From positions 1 through 51,335 of the forward strand of contig DATCMU010000054.1 in assembly GCA_036563245.1 (NCBI GenBank): 51,335 nt of DNA. The letters are read 5' to 3'. Within the stretch, counting starts at the first letter, position 1; every line of letters starts with the position of its first letter. Under the pieces are notes generated by a model. The model searched no databases. It was not told where the DNA came from and worked only from the letters and a program-made list of their open reading frames with translations. Source of the stretch: DATCMU01 sp036563245 (GTDB lineage: Bacteria; Pseudomonadota; Alphaproteobacteria; Rhizobiales; Devosiaceae). Position numbers and translations under genes: made by a program. Of the stretch, positions 42,117 to 50,488 are shown one piece after another.

Positions 42117-42680
42117 TCAACTCCTTGGTGCCGCGGCGACGCCTGCGGCGAATGCGGGGTGCGGTTCGGCACTGACCATGATGGAGGCAAAGACACAGGG
42201 GGCGCTGCTCCGGTTGTGCCAGGTGTGGGCGGTGCCGCGCTGAATGAGCACGTCGCCCGCCTTCAACAGCACTTCGCCGGTGTCGCTGACGGCATAGATC
42301 TCACCGGACAGAACAATGTTGTAATCCACGGTCTCGTTGCGATGCATGGACGGGTCCGCAGCACCCTGGACCAGGGTCTGGGTCGCCCCGATCACGGAAT
42401 AATCCGCCGCGGCTTCGTCCGGCCGCTGCATCTGATCGGGCAGGAACTCCACGATACGAAAGCGTGTGCCGCCCGGCGGGGGATGATGCGTCACCGGCCG
42501 CGCGCCCGCATCCTCGGTGCCCGTCAATCGGGCCAACGGACCATCGGTTTCCCAAAGTTCATGAAACACGAGCCCCCTGCCCGGTTGATCGAGGACGGCG
42601 CCGGCCGCTCCGTCTATCATGAAGTAGGATTTGCCCTGGTCATTCGTGGCCGTCACAACGCGTCGAACGGTGATCGTCAT
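42117..42680 (-). CDS. Cupin-domain protein
   Basis: 187 residues from the ATG at 42680, which has GGAGG seven bases upstream. The cupin barrel is in the C-terminal half: DPSMHRNETVDYNIVLSGEI gives the first motif with His and Glu ligands, and LKAGDVLIQRGTAHTWHNRS the second. The N-terminal part (about 1-95) is less clear. Such proteins are often found with sugar or keto-acid catabolism, as isomerases or sensors; the reaction here is unknown. It is first in the minus-strand pair with the Ldh_2 gene and divergent from the importer operon. Confidence 0.78.
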   Translation of the reverse strand: MTITVRRVVTATNDQGKSYFMIDGAAGAVLDQPGRGLVFHELWETDGPLARLTGTEDAGARPVTHHPPPGGTRFRIVEFLPDQMQRPDEAAADYSVIGATQTLVQGAADPSMHRNETVDYNIVLSGEIYAVSDTGEVLLKAGDVLIQRGTAHTWHNRSSAPCVFASIMVSAEPHPAFAAGVAAAPRS

Positions 42681-42754
42681 CGCTTTGCCTCCTCGTGCAC
42701 TCATCGTGCTTCGTCTGCCTATTTTTCACATGTTCGCGCAAGTGACAACCCAAG

Positions 42755-42774
42755 TGTTGACAATTTTGGCAACA
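42755..42774. promoter_or_regulatory. Candidate operator in the divergent sugar-cluster promoter region
   Basis: An imperfect 20-bp palindrome with half-site TGTTGnCAA (TGTTGACAA at 42755-42763, its complement in TTGGCAACA at 42766-42774). A TTGACA at 42758-42763 overlaps it and could be the -35 for the importer operon; TTGTCA with AAAATA 17 bases apart could serve the cupin gene. The cluster's GntR protein is the obvious candidate to bind. Confidence 0.5.
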
Positions 42775-42844
42775 ATTGCAATTCTTGTTTTCGGAGGATG
42801 CATCAAGGCTGGGCCATGGATGCCACACGGAGGAGAGTGACCAC

Positions 42845-43891
42845 ATGACTGAACCGAAATTCACGCGCCGGAAGTTCGCCGCGCTTGTCGCGACTGCCAT
42901 GGCATCAACGGTTGCCGTTTCGAGCCTCGGGCCGGCTGCCCTGGCGGCGGACAAGCCGCGCTATGCGATGCTTGTGCGCGTTCTGGGCAATACAGCGTTC
43001 GAACTGGCCCGCGTCGGTGCAATGAAGGCGGCCGACGAACTCGGGATCGATCTCATCTACACCGGTCCCACGGAGAATACCGCCGAAGGCCAGGTCGCGC
43101 TGATCGACTCTCTGATCGCGCAACGTGTCGATGCCATCATGCTCACCGCCAATGACGCCACGGCGCTGACCCCGTCTCTGCAGCGCGCCGCATCCCGTGG
43201 GATCAAGATCGTGACCTGGGACCAGGACACCGAGGCAGCGGCCCGCAGCCTGTTCGTTGCCGAAGCCACCAATGACCTGATTGCCCTTGGTCCCGCAAAG
43301 ATCGCCCTGAACCTGACCGGCGGTACAGGCGAGGTCGGCATCATCACGGGCCCGGCAAACTCGACGACGCAGAACAACTGGGTCAACGAGATGATCCGCC
43401 TGACCAAGGAAGATGACGCGTTCAAGGGCTTGAAGGTCGACGAAGTTGCCTATGGCGACGAGCGTTCGGACAAGGCCTACAACGAGGCTCTGGGCCTGGT
43501 GAACAAGTACCCCGATATGAAGGTGATCGTGTGCTACACCTCCGTGGGCCTGGCGGCCGCGGCCCAGATGGTCACTGACCAGGGCCTGATTGGCAAGGTG
43601 CAGGTCACCGGGCTGGGCTTCCCCAACGAGATGGTGGAATATGTTCTTTCGGGGGCCGTGCCCGCCTTCGCGATCTGGAGCATGGTCGATGAAGGGTACA
43701 CGACCGTCTACGGGACCAAGGCACTTGCCGATGGCAGCATCACCGGCGCAGAGGGTGACAGCTTCGACGCGGGCCGCATGGGCAAGATCACGGTCGGCGC
43801 CAACAATACCGCTGTTCTGGGTGAACTCACCGTCTACGACAAGTCCAATGTCGAGGAAGCGGCCAACCTGATCAAGTCGCTTCAGAAGTAA
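42845..43891 (+). CDS. Sugar ABC transporter substrate-binding protein (RhaS-like)
   Basis: 348 residues, periplasmic-binding-protein type I fold. The signal peptide carries a twin-arginine motif (FTRRKFAALVATAMAST), so Tat export is likely. Mature part: YAMLVRVLGNTAFELARVGA, SLIAQRVDAIMLTANDATAL, ITWD-like VTWDQDTEAA and GLGFPNEMVEYVLSGAVPAF, in line with RhaS-type rhamnose receptors. GGAGGAGAG precedes the ATG. It leads the operon and is followed by a perfect 10-bp hairpin before the ATPase gene. Ligand assignment rests on family resemblance and on the RhaM-like gene downstream. Confidence 0.83.
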   Translation: MTEPKFTRRKFAALVATAMASTVAVSSLGPAALAADKPRYAMLVRVLGNTAFELARVGAMKAADELGIDLIYTGPTENTAEGQVALIDSLIAQRVDAIMLTANDATALTPSLQRAASRGIKIVTWDQDTEAAARSLFVAEATNDLIALGPAKIALNLTGGTGEVGIITGPANSTTQNNWVNEMIRLTKEDDAFKGLKVDEVAYGDERSDKAYNEALGLVNKYPDMKVIVCYTSVGLAAAAQMVTDQGLIGKVQVTGLGFPNEMVEYVLSGAVPAFAIWSMVDEGYTTVYGTKALADGSITGAEGDSFDAGRMGKITVGANNTAVLGELTVYDKSNVEEAANLIKSLQK

Positions 43892-43934
43892 CCTCCCGGG
43901 CGGACGCAGTCACCGCGTCCCCTTCGCCGCGCCG

Positions 43935-43960
43935 CTGCCCGGCCTCCCGTGGCCGGGCAG
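43935..43960 (+). other. Intercistronic stem-loop after the binding-protein gene
   Basis: A perfect 10-bp stem, CTGCCCGGCC/GGCCGGGCAG, with a 6-base loop (TCCCGT), 44 bases after the stop. TTGG follows rather than a T-run. It probably stabilises the binding-protein message or limits read-through into the ATPase and permease genes. The same arrangement is seen after potF. Confidence 0.62.
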
Positions 43961-44007
43961 TTGGCGTCACACCCAATGGGAACGCAGTTGGGAGCTGGAA
44001 TTCTCAG

Positions 44008-45528
44008 ATGGATCAGCCGACCGTCAGCATCAAGGGCATTTCGAAGCGCTTCGGCGGCGTGAGGGCGCTCACCGACGTTTCATTCGAAGCAGCCGCGGGA
44101 GAGGTCCTGGGCCTGATCGGGGAAAACGGCGCCGGCAAGTCCACGCTGGTCAAGATATTGACCGGCATTCACGTTCCCGATTCCGGCACGATTTCTTGCG
44201 CTGGGCAGGCGTGCGAATTCTCCGGTCCCCAGGACGCGGCGGCGGCCGGCATATCCGCGATTCAGCAAGAGCCGACCATGTTCGACGAACTTTCGGTCGC
44301 CGAAAACATATTCGTGGGCGCCCAGCCCCGCACCCCGAATCTGAAGCGGGTCGACTGGCGGCAGATGCGCCTCGAGGCCTCGCGGCTTCTGGCGGAAATC
44401 GGTGTCGACCTCGATCCCGATCTGCCCTTGCGCAATCTGAGCGTGGCCGAACGGCATCTGGTGTCACTTGCGCGGGCGCTCTCCACCGATGCCCGTCTCA
44501 TCATTTTCGACGAACCGACTGCCGCCCTCTCTCAATCCGAGATCCAGCATCTTTACGGCATCATCGAGCGATTGCGCGAGCAGGGAAAGGCAATCATCTT
44601 CATCTCGCACAAATTCGACGAGATCTTCCGGATCTGCGACCGGTTCGTGGTCCTGCGCGACGGCTCAAAAGTGGGAAGCGGCAGGATCTCCGACACAGAC
44701 CAGGCCGGCCTCATCCGCATGATGGTCGGGCGCGAACTCACCGAGATCTACCCCAAGGCCGAAGCGGAAATCGGCGGCACGATACTCTCGGTGACCGGAT
44801 TTTCGCATCCAACCGAGTTCGACGACATCAGCTTCGACCTGCGCCGCGGCGAAGTGCTCGGGTTCTATGGCCTCGTCGGCGCCGGACGCACCGAACTGAT
44901 GGAGGCCATCTTCGGCCTGAAGACGCGCAGCGCAGGCGAGCTTTCAATCGACGGACGGCCGATCTCCATCAGGTCGCCGCGCCAGGCAATGGCCGCCGGC
45001 CTCGCCTATGTGCCGGAGGATCGTCAGCGGCACGGGGGGATTCTCGGTTTCTCGATTGGCGCCAACCTCTCGCTTCCAATTCTGGATCGCCTGAGCCGCT
45101 GGGGCCTGCTCTCTGCCCGCCGCGAGGAGGCCCTGGCAAACGAGTACGGGCGAAAGATCGAAGTCAAGGCTGCCAACTGGGCGCAGAAGCTGGAGGAACT
45201 CTCCGGCGGCAACCAGCAGAAGGTGGTTCTCGGCAAATGGCTGGCGACCCAACCTCGCATCGTCATCCTGGACGAACCCACCAAGGGTATCGACGTTGGC
45301 ACCAAGTCATCCGTCCACCGCCTCATCGGCGATCTGGTCCGACAAGGACTGTCCGTGATCATGGTTTCCTCGGAACTTGAGGAAGTGCTTGGCATGGCCG
45401 ACCGCATGGTCGTGATGAGCCGGGGCAAGATCAGCGCCATTCTGGATCGCGGGGACTTCTCGCAGGATGCCGTCATGGCGGCCGCCGCCGGTCTCAAACC
45501 GAATGCCGGCAACCGGAGGGCATCATGA
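44008..45528 (+). CDS. Sugar ABC transporter ATP-binding protein, two-domain (RhaT-like)
   Basis: 506 residues with two fused nucleotide-binding domains, as in sugar importers of the CUT2 class. Domain 1 has Walker A GENGAGKST and Walker B LIIFDEPTAAL, with the altered signature LSVAERHLVSLARAL. Domain 2 has a degenerate Walker A (GLVGAGRTEL) but a good signature LSGGNQQKVVLGKWL and Walker B VILDEPTKGIDVG. This asymmetry is normal for the class. It overlaps the next gene by four bases. Confidence 0.92.
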   Translation: MDQPTVSIKGISKRFGGVRALTDVSFEAAAGEVLGLIGENGAGKSTLVKILTGIHVPDSGTISCAGQACEFSGPQDAAAAGISAIQQEPTMFDELSVAENIFVGAQPRTPNLKRVDWRQMRLEASRLLAEIGVDLDPDLPLRNLSVAERHLVSLARALSTDARLIIFDEPTAALSQSEIQHLYGIIERLREQGKAIIFISHKFDEIFRICDRFVVLRDGSKVGSGRISDTDQAGLIRMMVGRELTEIYPKAEAEIGGTILSVTGFSHPTEFDDISFDLRRGEVLGFYGLVGAGRTELMEAIFGLKTRSAGELSIDGRPISIRSPRQAMAAGLAYVPEDRQRHGGILGFSIGANLSLPILDRLSRWGLLSARREEALANEYGRKIEVKAANWAQKLEELSGGNQQKVVLGKWLATQPRIVILDEPTKGIDVGTKSSVHRLIGDLVRQGLSVIMVSSELEEVLGMADRMVVMSRGKISAILDRGDFSQDAVMAAAAGLKPNAGNRRAS

Positions 45529-46595
45529 TGGAAATTCTGGCCAGAACGCCGCGCGCACCTCTTGCTCGGCTTGTCCCCTTGCGGATCTTCCGCGACAACA
45601 GCCGCGAAGCCATCCTTTTTGGCCTGATATGCCTGATGGCGGTCGCAATCAATTGGCGCGCACCCGAGTATCTCGCGCCGAAGAATTTCGACAACCTTCT
45701 GTACAACCTTTCGTTTCTGGCCATCCTCGCGCTGGGACAGCTCCCGGTTCTGCTGTCGCGCGGCATCGATTTGTCCCAGGCCTCGGTGCTTGCCCTGACC
45801 GGCATGCTGCTGGCGCTGCTGTCGCAAGGTTCGCCAGATCTTCCCGCCTTCGCGCATGTCGCGCTCGCGCTTGCACTCGGCGCCTTGCTTGGCGCCACGA
45901 ATGGCCTGTTCATCGCCTTCTTGCGCATTCCGCCGATCATCATGACGCTTGGCACGATGACCGTCTATCGCGGCCTGATCTATCTGCTGAGTGGCGGCGC
46001 CTGGGTATCTTCGTTCGAGATGTCGGACGCGTTCAAGTCGATCGGGGCGATGCGCATCGCGGGTCTGCCGCTGACCTTTGCCATCATGATCGTGGCGACC
46101 GCCGGGATCTGGTACCTGCTTTCGGCAACGCGGTCGGGGCGCAATGTCTATGCGGTCGGGGGTAATCCGGTCGCGGCCCGCCTTGTGGGGATTTCGGAGC
46201 GCAAGGTCGAGTTGCTGGTCTACGCGCTTTCCGGCATGGCCGCGGGGCTTTGCGGATATTTGTGGACGGCCCATTTCGCCATTGCCTACACGCAGGCGGC
46301 CGAGGGGCGCGAATTCGCAATCGTCGCATCCTGCGTGATCGGCGGGGTCAGCATCGCCGGCGGCAAGGGTACGGTACCGGGCGCTTTTCTCGGCGCACTG
46401 TTCATCACCGTGATCGACACGTCGCTGCCCTTCCTGCGCATCAGCCCGTTCATGCAGATGGCGATCATCGGCGCGGTGATCCTGATAGCCGTGGCGGCAA
46501 ACGCGCAGGCGGAGCGCCAGCCGGGCCGCCAGATCCTGCGCCGCTCCGATGAGCAGAACAGCGGCACCGAAATTTCACCGGGAGACAGATCATGA
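45525..46595 (+). CDS. Sugar ABC transporter permease (RhaP-like)
   Basis: 356 residues, BPD_transp_2 family with about nine helices. GTMTVYRGLIYLLSGGAWV and GRNVYAVGGNPVAARLVGISERKVELLVYALSG (the cytoplasmic loop contacting the ATPase) are characteristic; ASCVIGGVSIAGGKGTVPGA is near the end. The C-terminal 30 residues are polar. Start and stop both overlap neighbours by four bases. Confidence 0.9.
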   Translation: MMEILARTPRAPLARLVPLRIFRDNSREAILFGLICLMAVAINWRAPEYLAPKNFDNLLYNLSFLAILALGQLPVLLSRGIDLSQASVLALTGMLLALLSQGSPDLPAFAHVALALALGALLGATNGLFIAFLRIPPIIMTLGTMTVYRGLIYLLSGGAWVSSFEMSDAFKSIGAMRIAGLPLTFAIMIVATAGIWYLLSATRSGRNVYAVGGNPVAARLVGISERKVELLVYALSGMAAGLCGYLWTAHFAIAYTQAAEGREFAIVASCVIGGVSIAGGKGTVPGAFLGALFITVIDTSLPFLRISPFMQMAIIGAVILIAVAANAQAERQPGRQILRRSDEQNSGTEISPGDRS

Positions 46596-47578
46596 AGAGC
46601 GTCCTTGGTGGTGCCCGCAAGGCGTTGGGGAGTTGGGAGGCCGGCCTTCTGGTGCTACTTGCCGGGGTGTTTGTCCTCAACAGTTCGCTATCGCCCTATT
46701 TTCTCGACTATTACAACCTGATCGACAGCACGCTGACCTTCTCAGAGAAGGCCCTGATCGTGCTGCCCATGGCGCTGCTCATCATCTCGCGGGAAATCGA
46801 TGTCTCCGTGGCCTCGATCGTCGCCCTCGCCGCGGTATTGATGGGTGTCGCCTCGGATCTAGGGGCCGACACGCCCACGCTCGTTGCGGTCGGATTGCTG
46901 ACCGGGCTGGCGGCGGGCCTTGCCAACGGCATTATCGTCAGTGTCCTGCGCGTGCATTCGATCGTCGTAACGATCGGCACTCTCTCGCTCTTCCGCGGCA
47001 TCGCGGTGGCCATCGTTGGCGATGGCGCGTACACGAAATTTCCGGCCAGCTTCGCGTTCTTCGGTCGCGGTTATGTGGGCAACGTCCTCCCTGTCGAGTT
47101 CGTAATCTACATCCTTGCAACCGTGCTGTTCGCGATTGTGCTGCATGCGAGCATTGTCGGCCGTCGAATCTATGCGATTGGCGCCAATCCTGCTGCTGCA
47201 CGCTATTCCGGAATATCCCTGGCCCGGTATCGCATTGCACTTTTCGCCCTCACCGGGCTGATGTCTGGGCTCGCGGCGGTTCTCCTGACGAGCAGGCTGG
47301 GCAGCGTGCGCCTCAACATCGCCACGGGTTGGGAACTCCAGGTGATCACCATGGTGGTCCTGGGCGGGGTCGGTATCGCCGGAGGCACCGGGACGATCAT
47401 CGGCGTCACGCTGTCGGTCTTCCTGATCGGCCTTCTGAGTTTTGGCCTTTCACTGATCAACGTGCCCGGCATCGTGCTGAACATCTATGTCGGTCTGCTC
47501 CTGATTGGAGCGATCGCCATTCCCAATCTCACCAAGATCGTCGCATCGGCGTTTCTTTCGCGCCACAAGGAGAGTTGA
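46592..47578 (+). CDS. Sugar ABC transporter permease (RhaQ-like)
   Basis: 328 residues, a second BPD_transp_2 permease expected to pair with the preceding one. IVLPMALLIISREIDVSVAS is the usual early motif; GRRIYAIGANPAAARYSGISLARYRIALFALTG is the ATPase contact loop; MVVLGGVGIAGGTGTIIGVTLS follows. Its TGA stop abuts the ATG of the GYD gene with no gap. Confidence 0.9.
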   Translation: MKSVLGGARKALGSWEAGLLVLLAGVFVLNSSLSPYFLDYYNLIDSTLTFSEKALIVLPMALLIISREIDVSVASIVALAAVLMGVASDLGADTPTLVAVGLLTGLAAGLANGIIVSVLRVHSIVVTIGTLSLFRGIAVAIVGDGAYTKFPASFAFFGRGYVGNVLPVEFVIYILATVLFAIVLHASIVGRRIYAIGANPAAARYSGISLARYRIALFALTGLMSGLAAVLLTSRLGSVRLNIATGWELQVITMVVLGGVGIAGGTGTIIGVTLSVFLIGLLSFGLSLINVPGIVLNIYVGLLLIGAIAIPNLTKIVASAFLSRHKES

Positions 47579-47875
47579 ATGCCCCTATACTTCATTACCG
47601 AACAAGTCACCCGCGAGGGCATGATGACCGTCAAGGAGGCGCCCGGGCGCGCCCAGGGCGTCGTCCAGTTCGCCTCCAAGTTCGGCGTGCGAATTATCGA
47701 GTTCTTCTACTGCACCAGCCAGTTCGACTTCATCATGAAGGTCGAGGCGGCAGACGAGGAATCCGTCGCGGCCTTCGTGATGGCAGTGCGCAAATCAGGA
47801 AATGTCACCGCGCGGTTCACCCGCGCCTATTCGCCCGATGAGTGGGCATCATTGATCGATCGCATTCCGGACTAG
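47579..47875 (+). CDS. GYD-domain protein
   Basis: 98 residues. The fold is recognised from the N-terminal MPLYFITEQVTREGMMTVKE, the centre RIIEFFYCTSQFDFIMKVEA (the family's GxYD region, here SQFD) and FVMAVRKSGNVTARFTRAY. It resembles ferredoxin-like dimeric alpha-beta barrels; no activity is established for the family. It starts right at the stop of the RhaQ-like permease, so it is part of the importer operon, and its last four bases overlap the end of the convergent GntR gene. Confidence 0.8.
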   Translation: MPLYFITEQVTREGMMTVKEAPGRAQGVVQFASKFGVRIIEFFYCTSQFDFIMKVEAADEESVAAFVMAVRKSGNVTARFTRAYSPDEWASLIDRIPD

Positions 47876-48567
47876 ATGACGGCGCGAAGCCTGCGCGGGA
47901 CCAGAACCTCTGGTTCGGCCGATCCGTACTTCATCCGGTAGCGCTGCTCGTATTCGTCGACCCGGCGCAAGTCGAAGTGTCGCCGCACAACGTCCACCAG
48001 TGCCTGGTTGTCGGTCTTCTGCATGGCCTCGATGATCGTCCAGTGATGTTCGACCACCTGCTTCATGACCTCCCGGTCACCATATTTCATGGCGGTAATC
48101 GCATGCACCCGAATGGCGTAGTCCTCGATCGCGGCGACAAGCGTTGCATTGGAGCAGGCGGAAAACTGAATCCGGTGGAACTGCGTGTTCAAGTGAAGCA
48201 CCGCGCGATAGTCGCCGGCCTCGATCGCCTCGGAATGACGTTTCTGGATGGTGGAGAGGGTGTCTATCACCGTCTTGTCGACCGGCAATCTGGTAATCGC
48301 CGCGGCGTGGCTTTCAAGCACCGCGCGGACGTCGTAGATCTCCCTGACCTCGGTCGGTGTCATTTCCCGCACGAACACCCCCCGGTTCGGGATGCGCTCG
48401 ACGAATCCAAGCTCCTCAAGGTGGACGAAGGCCTCGCGGATATTGTGCCGCTTGACCCCAAACCTGTCCGCCAGCCGCTCCTCGATCAGCTTGTTTCCCG
48501 CGGGGAATATCCCAAGGACAATGTCCTCGTAGAGTGTGGTGACGATTTCAGCGACAGACTTTGGCAA
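47872..48567 (-). CDS. GntR/FadR-family regulator of the sugar cluster
   Basis: 231 residues. The winged HTH covers about 8-70 (ERLADRFGVKRHNIREAFVHL, then LGFVERIPNRGVFVREM). The FCD domain follows with likely metal ligands in LNTQFHRIQFSACSN and VVEHHWTIIEAM. It is convergent with the importer operon (4-base overlap with the GYD gene) and divergent from the aldolase gene. Control of the surrounding catabolic genes in response to a sugar acid is the natural inference. Confidence 0.87.
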   Translation of the reverse strand: MPKSVAEIVTTLYEDIVLGIFPAGNKLIEERLADRFGVKRHNIREAFVHLEELGFVERIPNRGVFVREMTPTEVREIYDVRAVLESHAAAITRLPVDKTVIDTLSTIQKRHSEAIEAGDYRAVLHLNTQFHRIQFSACSNATLVAAIEDYAIRVHAITAMKYGDREVMKQVVEHHWTIIEAMQKTDNQALVDVVRRHFDLRRVDEYEQRYRMKYGSAEPEVLVPRRLRAVI

Positions 48568-48730
48568 GAAAGCACTCCAGGTTCGGGCCCCTTACGCGTG
48601 GCCTCCTTGTCTCAGGGCCCACACGAATACACGGCCCGCGCAGATTATCGAATTCGAACGCCGGCACCAATCTCTTTGGCATCCGGCCCCTGTCCGCATT
48701 CAGGTAAACCCCACAAATGAAAGGTCCGAC

Positions 48731-49534
48731 ATGCGTCCAAACTCCTTGAAGGCAAAGCTCGCCGCGGGCCAGCCAGTCGTGTCGGGGTGGCTGTCGATCC
48801 CCTCCAGCTACTCGGCCGAAATAATCGCGCGACAGGGATTCGATTGCGTCAATGTCGATCTCCAGCATGGAATGATCGGCATCGAGAGCGCGATACCCAT
48901 GTTGCAGGCGATCTCCGCGACCGACGCGACACCCATCGCCCGGGTCGGATCCAATGACCCCGCCATCATCATGAAGCTGCTGGATGCCGGCGCATATGGC
49001 ATCATCTGTCCGATGGTCTCGTCGGCCGGGGACGCTGCGCGTTTCGTTTCAGCCTGCCGATATCCACCTGCAGGTGAACGCTCGTTCGGCCCTGCGCGGG
49101 GCCTGCTATATGGTGGGCCGGACTATTTCGCCCACGCCAATGCCGAAATACTCACCATGGCCATGATCGAGACCGTCGCAGGCGTCGAGAACCTGGAAGA
49201 GATCGTGGCCGTCGATGGCCTCGATGCCCTGTTTATCGGACCGAATGACCTTTCACTGGCCTACGGCAAGCAGCCTTTGGCCGAACCGCAGGACGATACC
49301 GTCACGGCCGCGATATCGAGGGTTCTTGACGCGGCCTCGATGGTGGGCATGCCTGTGGGCATTTTCTGCTCGTCTCCGGCGGCAGCCGCCCGTCGCCTTG
49401 CCCAGGGCTTCAGGTTCGTCGTGCCGGGAAACGATGCGGGCCTGCTGACAAAGGCAGCTCGGGAAGCGCTCGCCGGCGCACGCGACGAGGCCGCCGTGAG
49501 CACGGGCCAGTCGTCACGCGCAAGCGGCTATTGA
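48731..49534 (+). CDS. HpcH/HpaI-family class II aldolase
   Basis: 267 residues, pyruvate-type retro-aldolase. FDCVNVDLQHGMIGIESA at about 37-54 holds the His/Gln region, ARVGSNDPAIIMKLLDAGAYGIICPMVSS the Arg and phosphate-type loop, and AMIETVAGVENLEEIVAVDG the metal-binding Glu; FIGPNDLSLAYG and FVVPGNDAGLL are later motifs. By context it could split a 2-keto-3-deoxy sugar acid, as 2-keto-3-deoxy-L-rhamnonate aldolase does. It stands alone between the GntR gene and the convergent lyase operon and ends in a hairpin terminator. Confidence 0.85.
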   Translation: MRPNSLKAKLAAGQPVVSGWLSIPSSYSAEIIARQGFDCVNVDLQHGMIGIESAIPMLQAISATDATPIARVGSNDPAIIMKLLDAGAYGIICPMVSSAGDAARFVSACRYPPAGERSFGPARGLLYGGPDYFAHANAEILTMAMIETVAGVENLEEIVAVDGLDALFIGPNDLSLAYGKQPLAEPQDDTVTAAISRVLDAASMVGMPVGIFCSSPAAAARRLAQGFRFVVPGNDAGLLTKAAREALAGARDEAAVSTGQSSRASGY

Positions 49535-49540
49535 ACGCGA

Positions 49541-49566
49541 GCCAGCGCCTCTGTGGCGCTGGCGTC
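49541..49566 (+). terminator. Hairpin terminator after the HpcH/HpaI aldolase gene
   Basis: A perfect 9-bp stem, GCCAGCGCC (49541-49549) with GGCGCTGGC (49555-49563), loop TCTGT, seven bases after the stop. Only a short mixed GTCCTT tail follows, so strength is uncertain. It lies between convergent genes and may serve both. Confidence 0.6.
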
Positions 49567-49600
49567 CTTCAGGTGGAACGCGCCGGTTCCGGCTGTTGGG

Positions 49601-50488
49601 CTAGCCAAAATACTGGTCGACCAGCGCTTCGATTTCCGCTCGCGCGATGCTATCTGGCGAAGCTGTCGGACCGCGCACGAATGGAGTGGCGATCACACCC
49701 CTTTTGACCAGGATGGCCTTGTGGAGATGATAGAACAGGTCTCCGCCCTGCGCGGCAAGCCTGTTCACAGCCATGATACGTCGATCGAAGAGATCGCGGG
49801 CGGCCGCCTCATCCCCCGACAGCAGGGCCGACCAAACCGCAAGAAAGTCCTCCGGCTGGCTGCAAAACGGCATCGTGCCGCGGGCCCCGCGCCGAAACTC
49901 CTCGATCATGTAGCTGCCGCCGGCACCGCCAATCACCAGCATCGACTGGTCGACCCGCAAGACCATGGCTTGCACCTGTGTCACGGTGGGCAGGGTCTCG
50001 ACCTTTATCGCGCAGATATCGCGGATGCGGTCCGCCAGGCGAAGCGCCATATCCGGCGAAATCGGTCCCTGCGGCACGTCCTGGAGCACCATTGGAAGCT
50101 TGGCGCCAGACCCGATCCGGGTGAAATAGTCGACGACTGCCTCCGCTCCTGTGGGGAGAAAGGAGGGCGGAAAGGCCATCAACGCATCCGCGCCGAGTTC
50201 CTTCGCCTTCATGGCCTGTTGCACGGCCATGTCGGTTCCCGCAGCCGAAACGTTCATTACCACCGGAACGCGGCCATTCACTGCCTTCACCACGATATCA
50301 AGCACATGGTCGCGTTCGGGGGCGCTCAGCTTGTGGATCTCGCTGCCAATGGCAATTCCAAGACCGTGCACACCTGCCTTCAAGTTGAATTCAACCAGGC
50401 CTTGAAGACTGTCGTCGTCAATTCTGCCCTGGCGATCGAAGGGGGTCACCAGGATGGGGACAATGCCCTCAAGAAACGGACGCGTCAT
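49601..50488 (-). CDS. DHDPS/NAL-family lyase with altered active site
   Basis: 295 residues, class I aldolase fold. The Schiff-base Lys is K162 in CAIKVETLPT. The usual catalytic Tyr (YNVP) is replaced: VLQDVPQGP puts Q136 there. The N-terminal GTTGES-type loop reads AIGSEIHKLS. So it is neither dihydrodipicolinate synthase nor a normal neuraminate lyase, but a side branch expected to act on 2-keto-3-deoxy sugar acids. It is last in the minus-strand unit enolase-RhaM-lyase, overlapping the RhaM-like gene by four bases. Confidence 0.84.
   Translation of the reverse strand: MTRPFLEGIVPILVTPFDRQGRIDDDSLQGLVEFNLKAGVHGLGIAIGSEIHKLSAPERDHVLDIVVKAVNGRVPVVMNVSAAGTDMAVQQAMKAKELGADALMAFPPSFLPTGAEAVVDYFTRIGSGAKLPMVLQDVPQGPISPDMALRLADRIRDICAIKVETLPTVTQVQAMVLRVDQSMLVIGGAGGSYMIEEFRRGARGTMPFCSQPEDFLAVWSALLSGDEAAARDLFDRRIMAVNRLAAQGGDLFYHLHKAILVKRGVIATPFVRGPTASPDSIARAEIEALVDQYFG

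Noticed and set aside
48646..48658. TCGAATTCGA palindrome upstream of the sugar-cluster GntR gene considered as its operator
   Set aside because: Only 10 bp, with no match to the TGTTGnCAA site found at the importer promoter and no second copy; chance symmetry is likely.
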